Assembly (NCBI RefSeq): GCF_900176465.1
Contig: NZ_FWXR01000016.1
Span: forward strand, 1 to 64,000
Length of the DNA stretch: 64,000 nt
Reading direction: 5' to 3'
From: Fulvimarina manganoxydans
Lineage (GTDB): Bacteria; Pseudomonadota; Alphaproteobacteria; Rhizobiales; Rhizobiaceae
Positions 53,378 to 63,488 of the stretch are shown in pieces. The notes below the pieces were generated by a model. That model saw only the letters and a program-made list of their open reading frames with translations. It was not told the origin of the DNA and did not search any database. Numbering within the stretch: position 1 is the stretch's first letter; the number at the start of each line of letters is the position of its first letter. The position numbers and the translations under genes are program-made.

Positions 53378-55405
53378 ATGACGACACCCGAGGCGCGGCG
53401 CGACATGGCCAATGCCATTCGCTTTCTGGCCGCTGACGCGGTGGAGGCGGCGGGCTCCGGCCATCCCGGTCTGCCCATGGGCGCCGCCGACATCGCGACC
53501 GTCCTCTTCACCCGCTTCCTGACCTTCGATCCCACGGCGCCCGCCTGGGCCAATCGCGACCGCTTCGTGCTGTCGGCCGGTCACGGCTCGATGCTCCTCT
53601 ACGCCCTCCTTCATCTCCTGGGCTACAAGGACATCGATCTCGACGAGATCCGCCGCTTCCGACAGCTCGGCGCCAAGACCGCCGGCCATCCCGAATATGG
53701 CCATGCTGCCGGTATCGAAACGACGACGGGGCCGCTCGGCCAGGGCATCGCCAACGCCGTCGGCATGGCTATCGCCGAACGGCATCTCGCCGCGCGTTTC
53801 GGCTCGATCGTCGATCATCGCACCTTTTGTCTGGCCGGCGACGGATGCCTGATGGAGGGCATCAGCCAGGAAGCCATTGCGCTGGCCGGTCACCTGAAGC
53901 TCTCGAAGCTGACGCTCATTTGGGACGACAACGGCATCACCATCGACGGCAAGGTCTCGCTCGCCGATTCGACCGACCAGCTCGCGCGCTTTGCCGCCTG
54001 CGGCTGGGAGACGATCGCCTGTGACGGCCATGATCACGATGCGATCGCCGAGGCGCTGCAGGCGGCGATCAAGAGCGACCGACCGACCCTGGTCGCTGCA
54101 AAGACCACAATCGGCTTCGGCGCGCCGGGCAAGGCGGGCACTCAGGCCGCCCATGGCTCACCGCTCGGGTCATCCGAGATCGCAGAAATGCGCGAGACCC
54201 TCGGTTGGACCCACGAGCCCTTCCACATCCCACCCGAAACGCTCGATCAATGGCGCATTGCTGGGCTTCGCTCGGGCGCCGGTCGGCGTGAATGGGACGA
54301 GCGCTATGGCGAGCTCGACGCCGAGACGCGCGGCGAGTTCGATCGCGTCATGCGCGGCGATCTGCCAAGCGGTCTTCTGCAAGCCGTTCAGCGCGGCAAA
54401 CGGAGGCTCAACGAGGAGCGGCCCGAAGTCGCCACCCGCAAGGCTTCGGAGATGGCGCTCGAGATCGTCACCGAGGCGGTGCCCGAGCTTCTCGGCGGCT
54501 CGGCCGATCTGACCGGTTCGAACAACACGCAGGTCGAGGCAACCCCGGCAATCACGCCCGAGGACTTCACCGGCCGGTATGTTCACTACGGCATCCGGGA
54601 ACATGGCATGGCCGGCATCATGAACGGTCTAGCCCTGCATGGCGGCGTCATCCCTTATGGTGGGACATTCCTCGTCTTTTCCGACTATGCCCGGCCGGCC
54701 ATCCGCCTCGCGGCGCTCATGGGATTGCGGGTCGTCTATGTGCTCACCCATGATTCGATCGGTCTTGGCGAGGACGGCCCCACCCACCAGCCGGTGGAGC
54801 ATCTGGCGGCACTGCGCGCGATTCCCGGCCTCGACGTCATGCGGCCGGCCGATGCCGTCGAGACGCTCGAATGCTGGCACCTTGCCTTGACCGCATCCGA
54901 CCATCCGACAGCCATCGTCCTGTCGCGCCAGAGCGTGCCGGCGCTTCGCACGGACGAATATGACGAGAACCGGACGGCGCGCGGCGCCTATGAATTGTTC
55001 TCGGCCGAGGGCGAAGCCGCGGTGACGATCTTCGCCACCGGGTCGGAAGTCGCGATTGCGGCGGCGGCCCGCCCCGTGCTCTTGAAGGCTGGCCTGCCGA
55101 CGCGGGTCGTCTCGGTGCCATGCTTTGAGACTTTCGCCCGCCAGGCGCCGGAATATCGGGCGGCCTTTCTGAAGGACGCCTCGATCAAGGTCGCGGTCGA
55201 AGCCGGTATCCGCCAGGGCTGGGACGCGCTGATCGGGCCGGACGGCCTCTTCATAGGCATGGAGGGCTTTGGCGCAAGCGGCAAGGCCGGCCAGCTTTAC
55301 GCCCATTTCGGCATCACCGCCGACCGCCTCGTGGACGCTGTCCTGGCGCGCCACGCCGAAATTCGCGGCGCGGACGAGGGCGAACCGGGCGAACCAGCCG
55401 CTTGA
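53378..55405 (+). CDS. tkt: Transketolase
   Basis: A 675-aa thiamine-diphosphate enzyme of the pentose-phosphate and Calvin cycles. Substrate and ThDP motifs: [55 protein letters not shown] with the GDG...N Mg2+ motif, and [19 protein letters not shown]. Normal length. Situated 185 bp before gap, the same pairing of carbon-cycle genes seen in many Rhizobiales. Confidence 0.96.
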   Translation: MTTPEARRDMANAIRFLAADAVEAAGSGHPGLPMGAADIATVLFTRFLTFDPTAPAWANRDRFVLSAGHGSMLLYALLHLLGYKDIDLDEIRRFRQLGAKTAGHPEYGHAAGIETTTGPLGQGIANAVGMAIAERHLAARFGSIVDHRTFCLAGDGCLMEGISQEAIALAGHLKLSKLTLIWDDNGITIDGKVSLADSTDQLARFAACGWETIACDGHDHDAIAEALQAAIKSDRPTLVAAKTTIGFGAPGKAGTQAAHGSPLGSSEIAEMRETLGWTHEPFHIPPETLDQWRIAGLRSGAGRREWDERYGELDAETRGEFDRVMRGDLPSGLLQAVQRGKRRLNEERPEVATRKASEMALEIVTEAVPELLGGSADLTGSNNTQVEATPAITPEDFTGRYVHYGIREHGMAGIMNGLALHGGVIPYGGTFLVFSDYARPAIRLAALMGLRVVYVLTHDSIGLGEDGPTHQPVEHLAALRAIPGLDVMRPADAVETLECWHLALTASDHPTAIVLSRQSVPALRTDEYDENRTARGAYELFSAEGEAAVTIFATGSEVAIAAAARPVLLKAGLPTRVVSVPCFETFARQAPEYRAAFLKDASIKVAVEAGIRQGWDALIGPDGLFIGMEGFGASGKAGQLYAHFGITADRLVDAVLARHAEIRGADEGEPGEPAA

Positions 55406-55590
55406 GAGAGGCCAGAGGTTGAAGACCGGGCCCGTCCGCCCGACCTTGTTGGGCGAACTCGGGCAAAGCCGGGCCTGCCGCTTATTGATCGCCGGCCGGC
55501 GCGGGTTTAGAGCCTAGCCACCCATGGCCGGGATGCCCGGCCCCATCCCGATCCGCCGCGGCCGCGGCGTGTCTCAACGGAGGACCCCTC

Positions 55591-56598
55591 ATGGCAGTTC
55601 GCGTCGCAATCAACGGTTTTGGCCGCATCGGTCGCAATGTGCTTCGGGCGATCGTCGAATCGGGCCGCACCGATATCGAAGTCGTCGCGATCAACGATCT
55701 CGGCCCGGTCGAGACCAATGCCCATCTCATCCGCTATGACAGCGTCCATGGCCGCTTCCCCGGCACGGTCACGGTCGAGGGCGACACGATCGATGTCGGT
55801 CGCGGCCCGATCAAGGTGACCGCCGAGCGCGACCCCAAGGCCCTGCCCTGGGGCGAGATCGGCGTCGATGTGGCCATGGAATGCACCGGCCTCTTCACCG
55901 CGCGCGACAAGGCGGCCGCTCATCTGGAGGCCGGCGCCAAGAAGGTCCTGATCTCGGCGCCGGGCGACAAATCCGATCTCACCGTCGTCTATGGCGTCAA
56001 TCACAAGAAGCTGACGAGCGAGCACAAGGTCGTCTCCAACGCCTCCTGCACGACCAACTGCCTGTCGCCCGTCGCCAAGGTCCTGAACGATGCCATCGGC
56101 ATCGAGAAGGGCATGATGACGACCATCCATTCCTATACGGGCGACCAGCCGACGCTCGACACGATGCACAAGGATCTCTACCGCGCCCGCGCCGCCGGCC
56201 TTGCGATGATCCCGACCTCGACGGGCGCGGCGAAAGCCGTCGGCCTCGTCCTGCCCGAGCTCAACGGCAAGCTGGACGGTTTTGCCATGCGCGTGCCGAC
56301 GCCGAATGTCTCGGTGGTGGACCTGAAGTTCATCGCCAAGCGCGAAACGAGCGTTGCCGAAATCAACGAGGCCATCAAGGCGGCCGCCGACGGCCCACTC
56401 AAGGGCATTCTCGGCTATACGAACGACAAGAACGTCTCCATCGACTTCAACCACGACCCCCATTCCTCGATCTTCCACATGGATCAGACCAAGGTCATGG
56501 ACGGCACAATGGTCTCGATCCTGTCCTGGTACGACAATGAATGGGGCTTCTCGAACCGCATGTCGGACACGGCGATCGCGCTTCACAACGCGGGCTGA
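55591..56598 (+). CDS. gap: Glyceraldehyde-3-phosphate dehydrogenase
   Basis: A 335-aa NAD(P)-dependent glycolytic dehydrogenase. Nucleotide loop [13 protein letters not shown], active site [12 protein letters not shown] with the catalytic Cys, and [12 protein letters not shown] with the His partner; [15 protein letters not shown] follows. Start preceded by GGAGG. The transcript ends at a strong terminator 38 bp past the stop. Confidence 0.97.
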   Translation: MAVRVAINGFGRIGRNVLRAIVESGRTDIEVVAINDLGPVETNAHLIRYDSVHGRFPGTVTVEGDTIDVGRGPIKVTAERDPKALPWGEIGVDVAMECTGLFTARDKAAAHLEAGAKKVLISAPGDKSDLTVVYGVNHKKLTSEHKVVSNASCTTNCLSPVAKVLNDAIGIEKGMMTTIHSYTGDQPTLDTMHKDLYRARAAGLAMIPTSTGAAKAVGLVLPELNGKLDGFAMRVPTPNVSVVDLKFIAKRETSVAEINEAIKAAADGPLKGILGYTNDKNVSIDFNHDPHSSIFHMDQTKVMDGTMVSILSWYDNEWGFSNRMSDTAIALHNAG

Positions 56599-56635
56599 CG
56601 CTCATTCGTCGCTCGGACTTGTCATCCGATCTAAG

Positions 56636-56672
56636 AAAAGGCGCGGGGAGCTTCGGCTCCTCGTGCCTTTTT
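56636..56672 (+). terminator. Rho-independent terminator after gap
   Basis: A GC-rich stem, AAGGCGCGGGGAGC with GCTCCTCGTGCCTT, closed by a TTCG tetraloop and followed by a T-run (CCTTTTTCG). Strong and canonical. Confidence 0.92.
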
Positions 56673-56702
56673 CGTCATTGCGGTTCGATCGCAGCTTACG
56701 GG

Positions 56703-56738
56703 CAAAACAAAAAGGCCGGCGCCTCTAGGCCCGGCCTT
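56703..56738 (-). terminator. Rho-independent terminator of the DUF3563-like gene
   Basis: On the minus strand AAGGCCGG pairs with CCGGCCTT (56731-56738 with 56712-56719) and is followed by TTTGTTTTG. It lies 60 bp past the small gene. Confidence 0.85.
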
Positions 56739-56800
56739 CTCAAGCGATCATATCATTCTGCGCGGTCCGATAAGCGGCTTTCCCGCCTGAAAGCATCCGC

Positions 56801-56959
56801 TCAGAATTGCGGGCGGTTGCGGAAGCGGCCCTGGTCGATCTCGCGCTGGCGGCGCTCCAGATCGTAATGCGACACCGCGCCGTTCAGATATTCCATCTCG
56901 GGATCGAACTCGCGGAACGTCTTGATAGCCTTACGGAGCTTGCTGATCGGTCCAGCCAT
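56801..56959 (-). CDS. Small DUF3563-like protein (52 aa)
   Basis: A 52-codon gene too short to stand out among longer frames. It begins MAGPISKLRKAIKTFREFDP and continues EMEYLNGAVSHYDLERRQRE, ending IDQGRFRNRPQF. The YLNxAVxxYDLERRxREID pattern matches what I recall of DUF3563. AAGGAG lies 8 nt before ATG 56959, and a canonical terminator follows (56703-56738), so it is a complete stand-alone transcription unit. Function unknown; strongly charged and helical. Confidence 0.82.
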   Translation of the reverse strand: MAGPISKLRKAIKTFREFDPEMEYLNGAVSHYDLERRQREIDQGRFRNRPQF

Positions 56960-57145
56960 GGTCTCAACTCCTTCTCTCTTCTGGTCTCATCTTGTGTGAC
57001 CTGAAGATAGGAGCGATTAGCGCGCTCCACCAATGCTCATTTTGCAGCGCAACAATCCACTCCATGCATAGCGGATTAAAGACCGCTTAACGCGCCCGGC
57101 GGGCGGACGCGCCGAGGGGTCGCGCGCCCCCCTCGCATCGACCGG

Positions 57146-57988
57146 TCAGACCATCTCCGCCCCGACGCCCAGAAGCTGCGAGGCCGCGCTCTTCCAGGTC
57201 TGCCGGCTGCAGGCGCTCAAGAGAACGCCGTCATAGCGAGTGGGATCGTAGGGCGTGCCATCGTCAAAGGCCACATGGCCGCCTGCCTCCTGAACGATCA
57301 TCACGCCCGGCGCGTGATCCCAGGGCATGGTGCGCGAATAAAGGACGAAATGGGCGCCGCCCGTTGCCAGCATTTTGTATTCATGGCCGGCATTGCGGTA
57401 ATTGGCAAAGATCTTCACGTTTTCGAGGCGCGGCAGCAGCGCGTGCTTGGCCTTCTCCTCGAAATAGGTCGCGCTGACGATGCCGACCGCCTCGTCGAGC
57501 GGGACCGGCCAGGCCACCTTGATGCGGCGCTTGTCGTCCTTGCCGAGATCCCACCAGGCGCCCGCCCCGCGCTCTGCCATGACCGTGTCGCCCGAGACCG
57601 GGTCGTGGATCGCGCCGGCCACCACTTCGCCTTTGGAAATGACCGCAGCCATCACTGAAAAGAGAGGCACGCCGGCGGCATAGTTGGACGTGCCGTCGAT
57701 CGGATCGACGACGACGGCGAGATCCGCGCCTTTCAGCTTGTCGAGGACGGACGGGTCCTTGGCGACGGTCTCCTCGCCCACGAAGAGCGCGTTCGGGGCG
57801 AGCTCTTGAACAGCCTTGCGGATGTGAGCCTCGGACGCTTCGTCGGCCTCGGTCACGATGTCGGTCGCAGACGTCTTCTCGCGGATATCGCCCGCGCCGA
57901 GATTGCGGAAACGAGGCATGACCTCCGTCCGCCCGGCCTCCTGCATGATCGAGACGAGGCGTTCGATGTCGATGGGGGCCTGAGACAC
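57146..57988 (-). CDS. Inositol monophosphatase family protein
   Basis: A 280-aa Mg2+-dependent, Li+-sensitive-type phosphatase. Metal motifs FVGEETV, VVDPIDGTSNYAAGV and the C-terminal WDHAPGVMIVQEAGG are intact. The substrate may be inositol phosphate, histidinol phosphate or another sugar phosphate; family members vary. Single gene. Confidence 0.93.
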   Translation of the reverse strand: MSQAPIDIERLVSIMQEAGRTEVMPRFRNLGAGDIREKTSATDIVTEADEASEAHIRKAVQELAPNALFVGEETVAKDPSVLDKLKGADLAVVVDPIDGTSNYAAGVPLFSVMAAVISKGEVVAGAIHDPVSGDTVMAERGAGAWWDLGKDDKRRIKVAWPVPLDEAVGIVSATYFEEKAKHALLPRLENVKIFANYRNAGHEYKMLATGGAHFVLYSRTMPWDHAPGVMIVQEAGGHVAFDDGTPYDPTRYDGVLLSACSRQTWKSAASQLLGVGAEMV

Positions 57989-58097
57989 TGGGGGATCACT
58001 CCTTGGTTTCGTGATGGCGGGTCAACGCCGGCAAGAGGGTTCAAGGACGGCCGGCTCGGTTTCTCGTCGGCCGTGGCCGTCGTCCGAAAAGCCTCGG

Positions 58098-58985
58098 TCA
58101 GGAATCTAGGGCCTGATCGGGCCGAAGCGAAGCAAAGTCGAAGAGCGAGGGGTCGAGAAGATGACTCGGCCTTGCATGGGCGAGCGCACGCATCATCACC
58201 GCCTTGCGGCCGGGGAAGCGCTTTTCGAGATCGTCGAGCATCGCCTTCGTCACATTGCGCTGAAGCCCATCCTGGGAGCCGCAGAGATCGCAAGGGATGA
58301 TCGGGAAGGCCATCGCCTCGGCAAAGCGGGCGAGATCGTCCTCGGCCGAGCGGATCAGCGGGCGAAGAACCATGAGATCGCCCTCGTCATTGACGAGCTT
58401 GGCCGGCATCGCCGCCAGCCGGCCTCCATGGAAGAGATTCATGAAGAAGGTTTCGAGACAGTCTTCCCGATGATGGCCAAGAACCAGCGCCTCGCAGCCC
58501 TCTTCGCGCGCGATGCGATAGAGATGACCGCGCCTGAGCCGCGAGCAGAGCGAACAATAGGTCGCATTCTCGGGTAGCTTGTCGGTGACGATCGAATAGG
58601 TGTCCTGATATTCGATCCGATGCTCGATGCCGAAGCGATCGAGCCATTCCGGCAGAATGTGCTTGGGGAAATTCGGCTGGCCTTGATCAAGATTGCAGGC
58701 GAGAAGATCGACCGGCAGGAGACCGCGCCATTTGAGATCATGCAGAAGGGCAAGAAGCGAATAGGAATCCTTGCCGCCCGAAATGCCGATGAGCCATCGC
58801 GCGCCAGGCCGGACCATGCCATGGGTCTCGATCGTCTCGCGCATTTCGCGCACGAGCCGTTTGCGCAGCTTCTTGAAGCCGACGCTCGACGGCGCGGATG
58901 CAAAGAGCGGATGGCCGCCCTCCGGGCCGGAGCCCTCATCCTCAGAGCCCGCATGGTTTGGCGCCAAAGAGATATCGTCCAGCAT
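58098..58985 (-). CDS. ttcA: tRNA 2-thiocytidine biosynthesis protein TtcA
   Basis: A 295-aa enzyme that puts sulfur on C32 of certain tRNAs. The PP-loop [18 protein letters not shown] is present, and the two CxxC motifs ([10 protein letters not shown] and CDLCGSQDG) that hold the 4Fe-4S cluster are intact. ATG 58985 has GAGAGGAGC just before it; the frame stays open to 59084. Confidence 0.94.
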   Translation of the reverse strand: MLDDISLAPNHAGSEDEGSGPEGGHPLFASAPSSVGFKKLRKRLVREMRETIETHGMVRPGARWLIGISGGKDSYSLLALLHDLKWRGLLPVDLLACNLDQGQPNFPKHILPEWLDRFGIEHRIEYQDTYSIVTDKLPENATYCSLCSRLRRGHLYRIAREEGCEALVLGHHREDCLETFFMNLFHGGRLAAMPAKLVNDEGDLMVLRPLIRSAEDDLARFAEAMAFPIIPCDLCGSQDGLQRNVTKAMLDDLEKRFPGRKAVMMRALAHARPSHLLDPSLFDFASLRPDQALDS

Positions 58986-59220
58986 GCGCAGCTCCTCTCC
59001 ATCGGACCTGCGGAGCGCTTCAAGAGCTTGCGGGATCGTTCGCCATCCTGTCCGATCCGCCCGCTCCGCCCTTCGGCTCCGCATGAGCGGGGTCTAACCC
59101 CAAGAAGATCGAAGGAAAAGGGGCGCCGTTCGATCCGCAGCTTCGGCCAAACGTTCATCCGCTGCAATCGGCACCCGCGAGCAGTGCCGAGGAGGCAAGC
59201 TCCCGTTTTGCAAGGGCGCC

Positions 59221-59637
59221 TCAGCCAAGCCTTTCCGCGTTGGACCGCAGGCGCTCGACCGCGGGGGTCAGGGCCGAGGAGGAGATTTCGTCGAAGCTGC
59301 GCCTGACGTCGCTCATCAGGAATCGCCCCTCCATCGCCGAGGCCTGGAATTGCAGGAGCGAGGCATAACAGCTCAATTGGAGCGCGAAAGCGCCCTCGAC
59401 CACGGCCTCGACCTTCTCGCAGACGGCAAGCCGCGTTTCCTCGCGATCGAAGGGCGAATAGACGCGCGTTTCGGCAATCAGCTTGGGCACGCGAACGCCC
59501 AGAACGAATGGCGTCAGATGCATGAGGGTCATCCAATCGGCAATGCCGTCCGCCCAGCTTTCGGCTCGCTCTGAAACATCGTCGGCAAGGGCGATCATCT
59601 CGTTGATTTCGGTGTCGACGCCCACATGTTTGTTCAT
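59221..59637 (-). CDS. Hypothetical helical protein (phasin-like?)
   Basis: A 138-aa protein made of long helices with no signal or membrane segment (EINEMIALADDVSERAESWA, AVVEGAFALQLSCYASLLQF). The helical repeat and length resemble phasins but no signature is clear. AGAGG is 6 nt before ATG 59637. It lies downstream of ttcA in the opposite order and probably forms its own unit. Confidence 0.6.
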   Translation of the reverse strand: MNKHVGVDTEINEMIALADDVSERAESWADGIADWMTLMHLTPFVLGVRVPKLIAETRVYSPFDREETRLAVCEKVEAVVEGAFALQLSCYASLLQFQASAMEGRFLMSDVRRSFDEISSSALTPAVERLRSNAERLG

Positions 59638-60026
59638 GACTGGCCTCTCTGCAAGCGATGGGTCGAAAGCCGGGCATGGTCGCATGGAGGAAGCCGGCCG
59701 GCGACGAGGCCCATCTATTGTGCAGTGCAATATAACATAGCCGCGCACGAATTCCTAAACCCTGGAGTTCAGGGCCGAGCGAGGAATGAAGCAGATGCGG
59801 CATGAAGGCGGCGAAACCGCGACCAAAAGATCATCCTCAGACGGGCAAGATCGCCTTGGCATCTTCGGGAGATTGTCCTAGGTTCGGCGCGCCTGACAGA
59901 CTTTGGCCGAAGGGAGACGGCAGGTCGCGCCTCAATAGGGCAGAGTAGTCATCTCGGATCGTAAGCGATCGAAACTGGACGACCTGACGAAACGACTTCC
60001 GTGAAACGATCAAACAAGGACCTATC
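59638..60026. other. Divergent intergenic region upstream of proX
   Basis: About 390 bp with no gene. It must hold the proX promoter and probably any osmotic control site, but I see no clear repeat or motif. Confidence 0.5.
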
Positions 60027-61025
60027 ATGAGAAGCTTTCTCGCATCGACTGTTCTTGCCGCAGGGCTGTTCGGTCTCGCATCGAGCGCTCACGCGCAGGA
60101 CGGCTGCGACGTCACGATTTCCAACATGAACTGGGCCTCGGCGGAGGTCATGGCCGCCATCGACAAGATCATTCTCGAAGAAGGCTATGATTGCAGCGCC
60201 CAGCTGGTGCCGGGCGACACGATGCCGACCTTCGCGTCGATGACCGAGAAGCAGCAGCCGGACGTCGCGCCGGAAATGTGGGTCAACCAGTTCCGCGAGC
60301 AGATCGACAAGGCGGCCGATGAAGGCACCGTCAAATTCGGCGCCGAGGTTCTCTCGGACGGCGGCGAGGAAGGCTTCTGGATCCCGGATTATTTCGCCGA
60401 GGCTCACCCCGAGATCAAAACCGTCGCGGATGCCTTCGACCATCCGGAGCTCTTCCCGTCGAAGGAAGACCCTTCCAAGGGCGCGTTCTATAATTGCCCG
60501 GCCGGCTGGGGTTGCCAGATCACCACGACCAATCTCTTCAAGGCCTATGACGGCGCCGAAAAGGGCTGGACCTTGGTCGACACAGGCTCGGCCGCCGGCC
60601 TCGACGGCTCGATCGCTCGTGCCTATGAGAGCAAGGAGCCCTGGATCGGCTATTACTGGGCACCGACCGCCATTCTCGGCAAGTATCCGATGAAGCGGCT
60701 TCCCTTCGACGTCGAATATGACGCGAGCGAGTGGCAGAACTGCACGACGGTCGCCGACTGCCCCGATCCGAAGAAGAATGCCTGGACGAAATCGGAAGTC
60801 TACACCATCACCACGCCTGCCGTGCAGGAGATGGAAAACGGCGTTTCGGACTATTTCGATACCCGCGCCTGGGCCAACGACACGGTCAACAAGCTGCTTG
60901 CCTGGAAGGAAGACAATCAGGCGACCGGTGAGGACACCGCCTATTACTTCCTGGAAAACAACCCGGACATCTGGACGAAGTGGGTCACGCCGGAAGCCGC
61001 CGAGAAGATCAAGGCTTCGCTCTAG
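60027..61025 (+). CDS. proX: Glycine betaine/proline-betaine ABC transporter, substrate-binding protein
   Basis: A 332-aa periplasmic binding protein with a clean signal peptide (residues 5-23, AHAQD). The OpuAC fold shows the aromatic cage for quaternary ammonium in ISNMNWASAEVM, MWVNQF, GFWIPDYFAE and the PWIGYYWAPT segment. Many Trp residues fit betaine or choline binding. First gene of a three-gene osmoprotectant operon. A hairpin-T run follows its stop and may limit read-through to the permease gene. Confidence 0.93.
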   Translation: MRSFLASTVLAAGLFGLASSAHAQDGCDVTISNMNWASAEVMAAIDKIILEEGYDCSAQLVPGDTMPTFASMTEKQQPDVAPEMWVNQFREQIDKAADEGTVKFGAEVLSDGGEEGFWIPDYFAEAHPEIKTVADAFDHPELFPSKEDPSKGAFYNCPAGWGCQITTTNLFKAYDGAEKGWTLVDTGSAAGLDGSIARAYESKEPWIGYYWAPTAILGKYPMKRLPFDVEYDASEWQNCTTVADCPDPKKNAWTKSEVYTITTPAVQEMENGVSDYFDTRAWANDTVNKLLAWKEDNQATGEDTAYYFLENNPDIWTKWVTPEAAEKIKASL

Positions 61026-61130
61026 GACGCCCTTCGATGGCGGCGCCCATCCATGTCTCGCGGCAGCCTTCTTCACAGGCCTTGCGGCGTCGATCCCGCC
61101 TCCATCGCTCCAACATCGCTTTCATCATTT

Positions 61131-61161
61131 TCGGCCGTCCCTTCTGGGGCGGCCGATTTTT
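61131..61161 (+). terminator. Terminator or attenuator between proX and proW
   Basis: The stem TCGGCCGTCCC (61131-61141) with GGGGCGGCCGA (61146-61156), one wobble, is followed by TTTTT. It sits 105 bp after proX inside the operon, which would raise the proX to proW ratio (inference). Confidence 0.85.
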
Positions 61162-61353
61162 CGCGTCGCACCGCCTTCCTGACCGGAAAGGTCGCGGCAG
61201 AAGCGCATCACACAGAAGCCGCCCTTTTTCGCGCGCGAACTGACTATGCGGCGAAAATTCCTGAGACGTGCAGACAACCGATCGTTCAAAAAGGGACATT
61301 GATCCCGATGATCGGTTCCGCGCTCGCCAAGGCGGCCACAGGAGACCTGACAC

Positions 61354-62241
61354 TTGGACTGGCTGACCGAATTTCCTCAGCTTCCCGGGCGCGATCTGCG
61401 CCTTCTCTCCCGCACCATCGATCAATATTATCGAAGTTTCTCGCGCGCTTACGGCGATGACATCGAAGCGTTCTTCCGCCCGCTTCTCGACTTCCTGCTC
61501 TGGTTCGAAACCCTGCTCCAGCAAACGCCCTGGTTCATCGTCCTCGCCGCGATCGTGGCCATTGTCTGGTTCGCCAGCCGATCGCTCAAGATCACTATCG
61601 GGACCGCGATCGCTCTCATCCTGATCGGCGTCTTCGGCATGTGGGAGGATACGATGAGCACCCTGTCGATCATCGTCGTTTCCACGCTTTTGTCGATCGT
61701 CATCGGCCTGCCGATCGGCATCTTGATGTCGCGCTCCGACAAGGTGCAGGCAGCGATCAATCCGATCCTCGACGTGATGCAGACGATGCCGTCCTTCGTC
61801 TATCTCATCCCGATCGTCATGCTGCTCGGCATCGGCCTCATTCCCGGCCTGCTCGTCGTCGTCATCTATGCCATGCCGCCGATCATCCGCTTGACCAATC
61901 TCGGCATCCGGCTCGTCGATAAGGAGGTTCTGGAAGCGGCGAACGCCTTTGGCTCGTCAAACTGGCAGAAGCTGACGCAAGTCCAGTTGCCCCTGTCGCT
62001 GCCGACCATCATGGCCGGCATCAATCAGACCATCATGATGGCGCTCGCCATGGTCGTCGTCGCCTCGCTGATCGGCGTGCGCGGTCTCGGCCAGCCGGTG
62101 CTTCAGGCGATCACCAATCAATATTTCACCCAAGGCCTGCTCAACGGCCTCGCCATCGTCGCCATCGCCATCGTCTTCGACCGCGCCAGTCAGGCCTATG
62201 GCCGGCGTCTTCAGCGCCACCGGGAGGCCGCCCATGGCTGA
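61354..62241 (+). CDS. proW: Glycine betaine ABC transporter permease
   Basis: A 295-aa inner-membrane permease with five or six helices. The BPD-transport EAA-type loop reads EAANAFGSSNWQKLTQVQLP and the STLLSIVIGLPIGILMSRS segment is typical of OpuAB/ProW. It starts at TTG 61354 with GGAG 8 nt upstream. Its last 8 bp overlap the ATPase gene. Confidence 0.93.
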   Translation: MDWLTEFPQLPGRDLRLLSRTIDQYYRSFSRAYGDDIEAFFRPLLDFLLWFETLLQQTPWFIVLAAIVAIVWFASRSLKITIGTAIALILIGVFGMWEDTMSTLSIIVVSTLLSIVIGLPIGILMSRSDKVQAAINPILDVMQTMPSFVYLIPIVMLLGIGLIPGLLVVVIYAMPPIIRLTNLGIRLVDKEVLEAANAFGSSNWQKLTQVQLPLSLPTIMAGINQTIMMALAMVVVASLIGVRGLGQPVLQAITNQYFTQGLLNGLAIVAIAIVFDRASQAYGRRLQRHREAAHG

Positions 62242-63280
62242 GACCGCGATTTCTGTCCGCAATCTCTACAAGATCTTCGGCGACGACGATCGGGCCATGG
62301 TGGAGAAGGTCAAGGCAGGCATGAGCAAGCAGGAGCTTTTGGCCGAACATGGCCATGTGCTCGGCCTCAAGGACATCAATATCGATATGCCGGCGGCCGG
62401 CATTCAGGTGGTGATGGGTCTTTCGGGCTCCGGCAAGTCGACCCTGATCCGCCATCTCAATCGGCTGATCGAGCCTTCGGCCGGCGAGATCGTCGTCGGC
62501 TCCGACAACGTCCTCGACATGTCGGCCAAGCAGTTGCGCGAGTTTCGTCGCCATCGCATCTCGATGGTGTTCCAGCGTTTCGGCCTGCTTCCGCACAAGA
62601 CGGTCATCGACAATGTCTCCTACGGCCTCGCGGTCATGGGGAAGACGAAAGACGAGCAGCGTACGGGCGCTCTGCGCTGGATCGAACGCGTGGGGCTTTC
62701 GGGCTATGAGGAGAATTATCCAGCCCAATTGTCGGGCGGCATGCAGCAACGCGTGGGGCTTGCCAGAGCGCTTGCCACGGACGCGGACATCCTCCTGATG
62801 GACGAAGCCTTCTCTGCGCTCGATCCGCTGATCCGCACCGACATGCAAGGCATCCTTCTCGATCTTCAGAAGGAGCTTCACAAGACGATCGTCTTCATCA
62901 CCCATGATCTCGACGAAGCGCTGCGCCTCGGCGACCGGATCGCCATTTTGCGCGACGGCGAAATCGTCCAGCAGGGGACGGGCCAAGAGATCGTGCTGAA
63001 ACCGGCCGACGACTACATCTCCTCCTTCGTGCGCGAGGTGAATCGAGGCCGGGTCATCAAGGTCGAGACGGTCATGGACCCTGTGTCGGATGCCAGCCCA
63101 GCGCAGGGGATCGAGGTGCCGGAGGGCACGATCCTCGAAGAGGCGGCCCGGCAGATGAGCGAGGCGGATGTCGTCAATGCCCAGGTGATACGGGACGGCC
63201 GCCCGGTCGGCCAGATCACCATGCGCCAGGTGATGGCCGCCATCGCGACGCCGGTTCTGAAGGATGCGATGGCCGCCTGA
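62234..63280 (+). CDS. proV: Glycine betaine ABC transporter ATPase
   Basis: A 348-aa ATPase with Walker A GLSGSGKSTL, signature LSGGMQQRVGLARAL, Walker B ILLMDEAFSALDPL and H-loop FITHDLD. The C-terminal 80 residues hold one CBS-like unit (EEAARQMSEADVVNAQVIRD and GQITMRQVMAAI) that in OpuA senses ionic strength, though a paired CBS is not evident. Overlaps proW by 8 bp. Last gene of the uptake operon. Confidence 0.94.
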   Translation: MAETAISVRNLYKIFGDDDRAMVEKVKAGMSKQELLAEHGHVLGLKDINIDMPAAGIQVVMGLSGSGKSTLIRHLNRLIEPSAGEIVVGSDNVLDMSAKQLREFRRHRISMVFQRFGLLPHKTVIDNVSYGLAVMGKTKDEQRTGALRWIERVGLSGYEENYPAQLSGGMQQRVGLARALATDADILLMDEAFSALDPLIRTDMQGILLDLQKELHKTIVFITHDLDEALRLGDRIAILRDGEIVQQGTGQEIVLKPADDYISSFVREVNRGRVIKVETVMDPVSDASPAQGIEVPEGTILEEAARQMSEADVVNAQVIRDGRPVGQITMRQVMAAIATPVLKDAMAA

Positions 63281-63488
63281 TAGAAGACTGGTTGGTCCGA
63301 TCAGGCGTCAGCTTATCGCCGATCGAACCTTTCGCAACGATCAGACATGGGAGAGAAGCTTCGTAGCTCGCGGCTTCTCTTCCCCCTCCCCCAAGACCAG
63401 TATCCGCTTTTTTCAACCGAGCGCCGAACAAACGTCACACATCGGCTGGATGATCGTTGGCTACGGTTTTCCATAGGAGATGGCTCGG

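Noticed and set aside
53162-54154. Upstream extension of the DUF4164 frame into transketolase DNA
   Set aside because: The extension is antisense to transketolase; the real coding part is only the last 93 codons.
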